This document shows, piece after piece, positions 16,652 through 20,599 of a stretch of DNA of 20,599 bases. The notes under the pieces are model-generated. The model was not told the origin of the DNA, did no database searches, and saw nothing but the letters and a program-made list of their open reading frames with translations. A program made the position numbers and the translations under genes. Within the stretch, counting starts at the first letter, position 1, and every line of letters begins with the position of its first letter. The DNA comes from CAZUVM01 sp964623885 (GTDB taxonomy: Bacteria > Verrucomicrobiota > Verrucomicrobiia > Limisphaerales > UBA8199): the NCBI GenBank assembly GCA_964623885.1, contig CAZUVM010000236.1, positions 1 to 20,599 of the forward strand, written 5' to 3'.

Positions 16652-16769
16652 GTATATAGGTTTAGGTTGGGAGGCTATCGGAATCGGGCCACCGCAGGCA
16701 ACGACGAACCGTAAGGCGTTGGGGGGTCAGTAAAAGCCGGTTTGAACAGAAAGGCAATTAAGTGGTCAG

Positions 16770-16790
16770 TTACTTTGTATCACAAAGTAA
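16770..16790. promoter_or_regulatory. Perfect palindrome, probable operator of the membrane protein pair
   Basis: TTACTTTG and CAAAGTAA form a perfect 8-bp inverted repeat around TATCA, 30 nt before the ATG at 16821. A second, overlapping inverted repeat pairs GTATCA (16777-16782) with TGATAC (16796-16801). There is no following T-run and the element precedes rather than follows a gene, so a repressor site in the promoter/leader is more likely than a terminator. From memory, ACTTTGT-n-ACAAAGT sites are associated with PadR-type regulators; no regulator gene is in the window. Confidence 0.6.
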
Positions 16791-16820
16791 GTTTCTGATA
16801 CGAACCAAAAGCATCTGTCT

Positions 16821-17564
16821 ATGAGCGATAATCAACCAGCCCCACCTCCCATTCCTCCTCGCCATGAACCTGCGACGCGCAGGACCCTATCCGAACCTTT
16901 GGGGTCGCGTCCGGAAGAAATGGAGTCGATCACCAATCCCATCAGCGCTGTGGAGGCCATTTTGCGCCAACCCCGGCGCGTGATGTATCAGGTTCGTCAG
17001 CCGGGAGTGGGAAGATTGATTCTGCGGATGATCATCGTGGTCATGCTGTGCACTCTGACTTACGGCGCCGTTGTGGGTAGTTTTTCCGGGGGTACGCAAA
17101 TGTGGGCTGCGCCCGTAAAAATCTTGGGGGGCATTCTGATCTCCGCGCTGATTTGCCTGCCCAGTCTTTATATATTCACCTGCTTGAGCGGCTCGCAAGC
17201 ACGCTTGCCTGAGATTTGTGGGTTGATTGCCGGCTTGCTGCTGCTGATGGCGATATTACTGATTGGGTTCGCGCCAGTCGCGTGGCTTTTTTCGGAATCC
17301 ACGCAATCAGTTCCCGGGATGGGAACGTTGCACCTGGCTTTCTGGTTCATTGCGACCGGTTTTGGACTGCGTTTTCTGGACCAGGGCTTTTCTCATTCAC
17401 AAGCCCGCTCCAAGGCCGGCCTGAACACCTGGATTATTATCTTTGTGTTGGTCGCAGTGCAAATGACCACAACCTTGCGTCCGATTGTGGGAACAGCGGA
17501 TACCTTTCTGCCGCAAAAGAAAGAGTCTTTCCTCACCTACTGGGCGGAGTGTTGGAACCAGTGA
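16821..17564 (+). CDS. YIP1-like polytopic membrane protein, first of a paralogous pair
   Basis: A 247-residue protein with a Pro-rich cytoplasmic N-terminus (PPPIPPRHEP) followed by about five transmembrane helices (approximate spans 66-88, 98-121, 132-157, 168-185 and 202-218). NPISAVEAILRQPRRV (39-54) before the first helix is reminiscent of YIP1-family domains. YGAVVGS (81-87) and QMTTTLRPIVG (214-224) also occur in the next gene at equivalent places, so the two are homologous. The function is not known; no enzymatic motif is visible. The ATG at 16821 follows the 16770-16790 palindrome, and the stop overlaps a possible GTG start of the next gene (GTGA at 17561-17564), indicating an operon. 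No Shine-Dalgarno site is seen. Confidence 0.85.
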   Translation: MSDNQPAPPPIPPRHEPATRRTLSEPLGSRPEEMESITNPISAVEAILRQPRRVMYQVRQPGVGRLILRMIIVVMLCTLTYGAVVGSFSGGTQMWAAPVKILGGILISALICLPSLYIFTCLSGSQARLPEICGLIAGLLLLMAILLIGFAPVAWLFSESTQSVPGMGTLHLAFWFIATGFGLRFLDQGFSHSQARSKAGLNTWIIIFVLVAVQMTTTLRPIVGTADTFLPQKKESFLTYWAECWNQ

Positions 17565-17575
17565 CCAGCCGGTCC

Positions 17576-18289
17576 ATGTTGAGATTAGCCATTCACTTCA
17601 GAGCGGTGGATTTCTTCCTCCGCGCCGATCCGCAAGGATTGGGAGATTGGGTAGTGCGCCGGGAATCGAGGTTGATATGGCTTTGCGTGCTGTCAATTGT
17701 CGCCGGTGCCGGAGCCTACGGCGCAGTCGTTGGCTCGTGGTGGGCTCCGCTGCAGGCATTGTATGTGGCTATTAAGCTGCCGTTGCTGATTCTGCTCACG
17801 ACGCTGGGAAATGGACTCCTCAACGGCATGCTTGCGCCGTTGCTGGGGTTGAATATCAGCTTTCGCCAATCGCTCACGGCGGTACTGGTGAGCTTCGCCT
17901 TCGCCGGCTTGATCCTCGGCGCCATGAGTCCGATTGCCTTGTTCATCATTTGGAACACGCCACCGCCGGGCGCTGCTACGGCGACATCATCCGAGCACAG
18001 TTTCCTGCAACTGGCACTCGTAGCTTTCCTCACTTTCGCCGGGGTGGTCGGGAATGTCCGCCTCCTGCCGCTGCTGCGGCAGTTGGCGGGCAAACGCCGC
18101 GTTGCGCTCAGAGTCTTGTTCGCCTGGCTTGCAGGCAATCTGTTTCTGGGTAGCCAAATTTGTTGGATCTTGCGGCCGTTTATCTGGGTTCCCGGCGAAT
18201 CCGTCCACTTCCTCAGTCGTAATTGCCTCCACGGCAATTTTTTCGAGACGGTTTTCAGCGCTGCCCGAAAAGTGCTTTTGGGCGACTAA
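17576..18289 (+). CDS. Uncharacterised polytopic membrane protein, second of the paralogous pair
   Basis: A 237-residue membrane protein from the ATG at 17576; a GTG at 17561 would add five residues and overlap the upstream stop by four bases. The frame stays open back to 17216, but that part is read in another frame as the preceding gene. It has about five to six hydrophobic helices. Motifs shared with its neighbour are AYGAVVGS (47-54, helix 1 end) and QICWILRPFIW (194-204, last helix), followed in both by an aromatic-rich tail. From memory, a family of verrucomicrobial/planctomycetal membrane proteins carries this YGAV(V/M)GS ... LRPF pattern; its role is unknown. A pore, a membrane-organising role or a partner of the first protein are all possible. 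Its TAA overlaps the convergent thiE stop (18286-18289). Confidence 0.82.
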   Translation: MLRLAIHFRAVDFFLRADPQGLGDWVVRRESRLIWLCVLSIVAGAGAYGAVVGSWWAPLQALYVAIKLPLLILLTTLGNGLLNGMLAPLLGLNISFRQSLTAVLVSFAFAGLILGAMSPIALFIIWNTPPPGAATATSSEHSFLQLALVAFLTFAGVVGNVRLLPLLRQLAGKRRVALRVLFAWLAGNLFLGSQICWILRPFIWVPGESVHFLSRNCLHGNFFETVFSAARKVLLGD

Positions 18290-18930
18290 CCACGATCCAG
18301 TTTCCTAAGAAAATCCTGGCAAGCGGCGGCGATATCCAAGCGGTTCAGGATAGCTGACACAACACATATCCGCTGAGCACCAGCGGCAAGCACGTCATCA
18401 ACATTCTGCAGTGTAATACCGCCGATCGCAAACCAGGGGATGTCAACATTCGCAGCCGCCCAGCGCACATAATCCGGTGTGACCGGTTGCGCTTGCGGTT
18501 TTGTTGCGGTCGCGTAAACCGGTCCAATCGCAATGTAGTCAGGACCGGCAGTTAGCGCCTTGCGAGCCTGATCCGGGTCGTGGGTGCTGAGGCCAACTTT
18601 CAGTTGATGATTCCCCCTTGTTAGCTGACGAACATCGGTCTGACCCCCGCCGAAGAAATCTTCCTGGCCTAGATGGCAAAGCTCAGCACCCACTTGCTGC
18701 GCGATTTCGGGATGATCATTGATGACCAAACCTACCTGTGCACGCTGGGTAATCGGCAGAATGGATTCAGCCAAACGACGAACATCGTCGGCAGCAGATT
18801 GCTTCGCGCGTAATTGGATCAGATCAGCGCCGCCGTCGCATAATTGCTGAGCGATAGTGGTTGGCGCTCGCCCGTTGAAGTAGGCGGTATCGACAAACGC
18901 ATAGAGGCGACACTGAGAGAGCGACTTCAT
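18286..18930 (-). CDS. thiE: Thiamine-phosphate synthase
   Basis: Joins HMP-pyrophosphate and thiazole phosphate to thiamine phosphate in the cytoplasm. From the ATG at 18930 it has 214 residues, the usual ThiE length. Visible motifs are IQLRAK (38-43, pyrophosphate contact), VINDHPEIA (69-77, Mg/HMP site), HLGQEDF (86-92), GLSTHDPDQA (113-122), IAIGPVYATATKP (133-145, thiazole-phosphate loop) and FAIGGI near 168. A TTG directly before the ATG could add one residue. The coiled-coil gene on the same strand ends 59 nt upstream, so thiE may be the distal gene of that transcript. No TPP riboswitch fits in this short gap, and no other thi gene is present. Confidence 0.94.
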   Translation of the reverse strand: MKSLSQCRLYAFVDTAYFNGRAPTTIAQQLCDGGADLIQLRAKQSAADDVRRLAESILPITQRAQVGLVINDHPEIAQQVGAELCHLGQEDFFGGGQTDVRQLTRGNHQLKVGLSTHDPDQARKALTAGPDYIAIGPVYATATKPQAQPVTPDYVRWAAANVDIPWFAIGGITLQNVDDVLAAGAQRICVVSAILNRLDIAAACQDFLRKLDRG

Positions 18931-18989
18931 CAAGACCGACGCCGGTTGGCACCCGGCCTAAGGAGCCGTACCCAAGCGAAAATCCCGCG

Positions 18990-20423
18990 TCATTGCAGTT
19001 TGGAAGGCAGCTCGGTCACCATCGTGTAGAGCTGTGATAGGACCGCGCCGGTGTGCTGCTCGCGGACGTCCGGTCCAAACCGGAAGGCTGCGGCACCGTC
19101 AAAGTTCTGCAGCATGAGGCAGTAGCTCCCATTGGCCATTACCCCGAGGAGTTCGCCAGTTCGACTGAATACGAAATCGCCACGGGAGGGATTGAACTTG
19201 CCAAACAGTCCCTTGATTACATTGTGGTCCAGCCTCACGTACTGAGGGGTGGAGGGGTCGATCTCGAACTTGCACTCGCCATAGTAACCGTCACGCGCGC
19301 CCACCAGGACTGCGTCCTGAAATTTGTACGGGTCGGAGGAAATGTGGTAAATGCGGCTACCGAGCTGGTGTGCATCCTTTTGAGTGACGGGCATCAGCAC
19401 AATGCGCGGATCAGTCAGCGAAAAGATGGTCGAGCGAATCGGGACGTTTGCGCCGTTGCGCATGAGCGAACCAGTCAGCCCTTCCCAATCGGTGCCCGGG
19501 TTAAAAAGTGTCAGCGGCGTATCCTGAATATGACACAACGCGAACAGGTTGGTGCCATTGCTCAACAGCACGGTTTCAGTGTCCTTGGTTTTGGTTGAAT
19601 CGCCGAACATACCGGCGCGGACTGCGGCAAACCGTGCCTCCACCCGGTTGGTCAGGAAGTCGGAGAAAATGGTGTTCGAAGCCAACGGCCGATTCTCGCG
19701 GATTTCCTGTGCCAACTCTCCCGACTTATTGGCCAAGGTTTTGACTCCTTCGGCCAGCACCGCGGAGTGTTCGCGCTCGGCTTTCACTTCTTCCTGTGCC
19801 CGCGTAGCTTCCGCGGTTGCCGCGCGTTTCTCAGCCTCGGCCACCTGCAATTGACCCGTAAGGCGCTCTCGTTCGGCCAATGCCAGCAAATTGCTGCGTT
19901 GCAAATCTCCTAACTGCTTCTGCAGAGTAGCGGACTGATCGAGTTGCTTGCGAATATCCGCCTCCATGGCGGCAGCACGCTCTTTCGAAAGCGTGGCCTC
20001 TGCTGAAGTGCTTTGGAGCTGTTGTTGGAGTGCCTGGATGTTGGTTTGGGCGGCCCCAAATTGCTGTTGCAGGCTTGCCTGTTGCTGCTGCAATTGCGTG
20101 GCTTCCTGCTCGCGCGCCTGGAGTTGCTGCTGGATGGTCTGGACTTGCTGCTCCCGTTCCGTGCGCAACGTTTGTTCCCGGGCGGCCGCTTCACGCGTAC
20201 GGGTCAGTTCGCCAAGCAGCGCATCGCGGTTCTTGCGCTCTTCGTTCAACGCAAGCCGCATGACAGCGGTCATGTCCTTGCCGCTATCCGGCTGGTTGGT
20301 AGACAGCTCGAATTTGACTTCCTTCAGCCCGCCGTCAGTTACTCTGTTTATGTCCGGGTTGGAGAAAACCAGCAGGCTGACCAGCAGGAAATCGCAGATG
20401 ACAATGAGAATGGAGCGATTCAT
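18990..20423 (-). CDS. Membrane-anchored coiled-coil protein with possible degenerate trypsin-like domain
   Basis: A 477-residue protein not recognised as a named family. Residues 5-21 form one N-terminal helix, ILIVICDFLLVSLLVFS, with Asp11 inside the hydrophobic core, a feature shared with ExbD/TolR/MotB-type helices. Residues about 55-245 are a long Gln/Glu/Arg/Ala-rich coiled coil. Residues about 250-455 form a beta-rich globular domain; RGDFVFSRTGELLGVMANG (414-432) resembles the region after the active-site serine in trypsin-fold proteins (V-F-x-x-x-G-x-L-L-G-V), but GDSGG is absent, so peptidase activity is doubtful. The ATG overlaps the stop of the upstream membrane protein (ATGA, 20420-20423), so both are probably made together and may form a complex. 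A structural, envelope-spanning role is an inference. Confidence 0.78.
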   Translation of the reverse strand: MNRSILIVICDFLLVSLLVFSNPDINRVTDGGLKEVKFELSTNQPDSGKDMTAVMRLALNEERKNRDALLGELTRTREAAAREQTLRTEREQQVQTIQQQLQAREQEATQLQQQQASLQQQFGAAQTNIQALQQQLQSTSAEATLSKERAAAMEADIRKQLDQSATLQKQLGDLQRSNLLALAERERLTGQLQVAEAEKRAATAEATRAQEEVKAEREHSAVLAEGVKTLANKSGELAQEIRENRPLASNTIFSDFLTNRVEARFAAVRAGMFGDSTKTKDTETVLLSNGTNLFALCHIQDTPLTLFNPGTDWEGLTGSLMRNGANVPIRSTIFSLTDPRIVLMPVTQKDAHQLGSRIYHISSDPYKFQDAVLVGARDGYYGECKFEIDPSTPQYVRLDHNVIKGLFGKFNPSRGDFVFSRTGELLGVMANGSYCLMLQNFDGAAAFRFGPDVREQHTGAVLSQLYTMVTELPSKLQ

Positions 20424-20599
20424 ACACTGGGCGCGAGTGCTGGCCGCGCGGCGGGCGCAACGGCTTCGGGCGAGGCCGCTTCCGACTCAAGCACCAGGCG
20501 CCGGCGCGTGGGGCGAAGGTGGAAGATTTTGAAGATCGACACAAAAATGATGCCGAATGGAGTCGAGGAATACGCGGCCATCAGGCTGAAGTGGGCAAC
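20420..20599 (-). CDS. C-terminal fragment of a membrane protein, possibly MotA/TolQ/ExbB-like
   Basis: The frame enters from the right window edge and runs 59 codons to TGA at 20420-20422, overlapping the ATG of the coiled-coil gene by four bases. The visible part has a hydrophobic helix (MAAYSSTPFGIIFVSIFKIF), a basic stop-transfer segment (HLRPTRRRL) and an Ala/Pro-rich tail. The helix with S-T-P-x-G-I followed by Arg is reminiscent of the last helix of TolQ/ExbB proton-channel subunits, and the partner's charged N-terminal helix would fit an ExbB-ExbD-like pair. The fragment is too short to decide; the start and most of the gene lie outside the window. Confidence 0.6.
   Translation of the reverse strand, partial: VAHFSLMAAYSSTPFGIIFVSIFKIFHLRPTRRRLVLESEAASPEAVAPAARPALAPSV

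Noticed and set aside
17216..17575. Upstream extension of the second membrane protein gene
   Set aside because: This part overlaps the well-supported first membrane gene in another frame and reads as non-membrane, unrelated sequence; the start is placed at 17576.
18909..18920. ACTGAGAG string recalling the TPP riboswitch CUGAGA box near thiE
   Set aside because: It lies inside the thiE coding region on the opposite strand, and no matching THI-box arms are present.
19948..20532. 194-codon plus-strand Cys/Ser-rich open frame
   Set aside because: Cys-rich only because it is the complement of the Gln-rich (CAG/CAA) coiled-coil repeats; a shadow.

Overview
The window is a piece of bacterial chromosome that looks like Verrucomicrobiota, probably the Limisphaerales/Pedosphaerales side of the phylum. 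This is an inference from gene content: a secreted DUF5107-TPR protein, a Tat-exported Gfo/Idh/MocA oxidoreductase, a PduS/PduT microcompartment pair, tandem polytopic proteins with LRP tails, and a near absence of Shine-Dalgarno sites. Coding sequence is dense, moderately GC-rich and divided over both strands. No tRNA, rRNA, CRISPR array, transposase or phage gene was seen.

Positions 1-6239 form a carbohydrate/envelope region. A Tat-exported Gfo/Idh/MocA oxidoreductase runs off the left edge on the minus strand. After a 421-bp gap with no convincing gene come a secreted CE1-type esterase and, 2 nt later, a large secreted DUF5107 + TPR protein, probably one transcript. A 263-bp intergenic stretch follows that holds a compact GC-rich composite palindrome (6271-6414).

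Positions 6503-8366 encode PduS (flavin/Fe-S cobalamin reductase type) and PduT (Fe-S-binding BMC-T shell protein), one nucleotide apart, with no other microcompartment gene in the window. They converge without a gap on a minus-strand run (12458 to 8367): type III polyketide synthase, SAM methyltransferase, FAD-dependent oxidoreductase, then tgt (queuosine tRNA modification). The first three resemble phenolic-lipid (alkylresorcinol/alkylquinone) tailoring cassettes such as Streptomyces srsABC.

Positions 12573-16651 hold a membrane-anchored glycoside-hydrolase-like protein (+), then two minus-strand genes: an M48 metalloprotease with an N-terminal zinc ribbon and a PfkB-family sugar kinase. 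Positions 16770-18289 hold a perfect operator-like palindrome followed by two overlapping or adjacent genes for homologous polytopic membrane proteins (YIP1-like and a YGAVVGS/LRP family member). The right end, on the minus strand, holds thiE, a membrane-anchored coiled-coil protein with a possibly degenerate trypsin-like C-terminal domain, and the last 59 codons of a membrane protein that overlaps it by ATGA.

Most starts lack a recognisable ribosome binding site, so start choices rest on homology, signal peptides and gene spacing.
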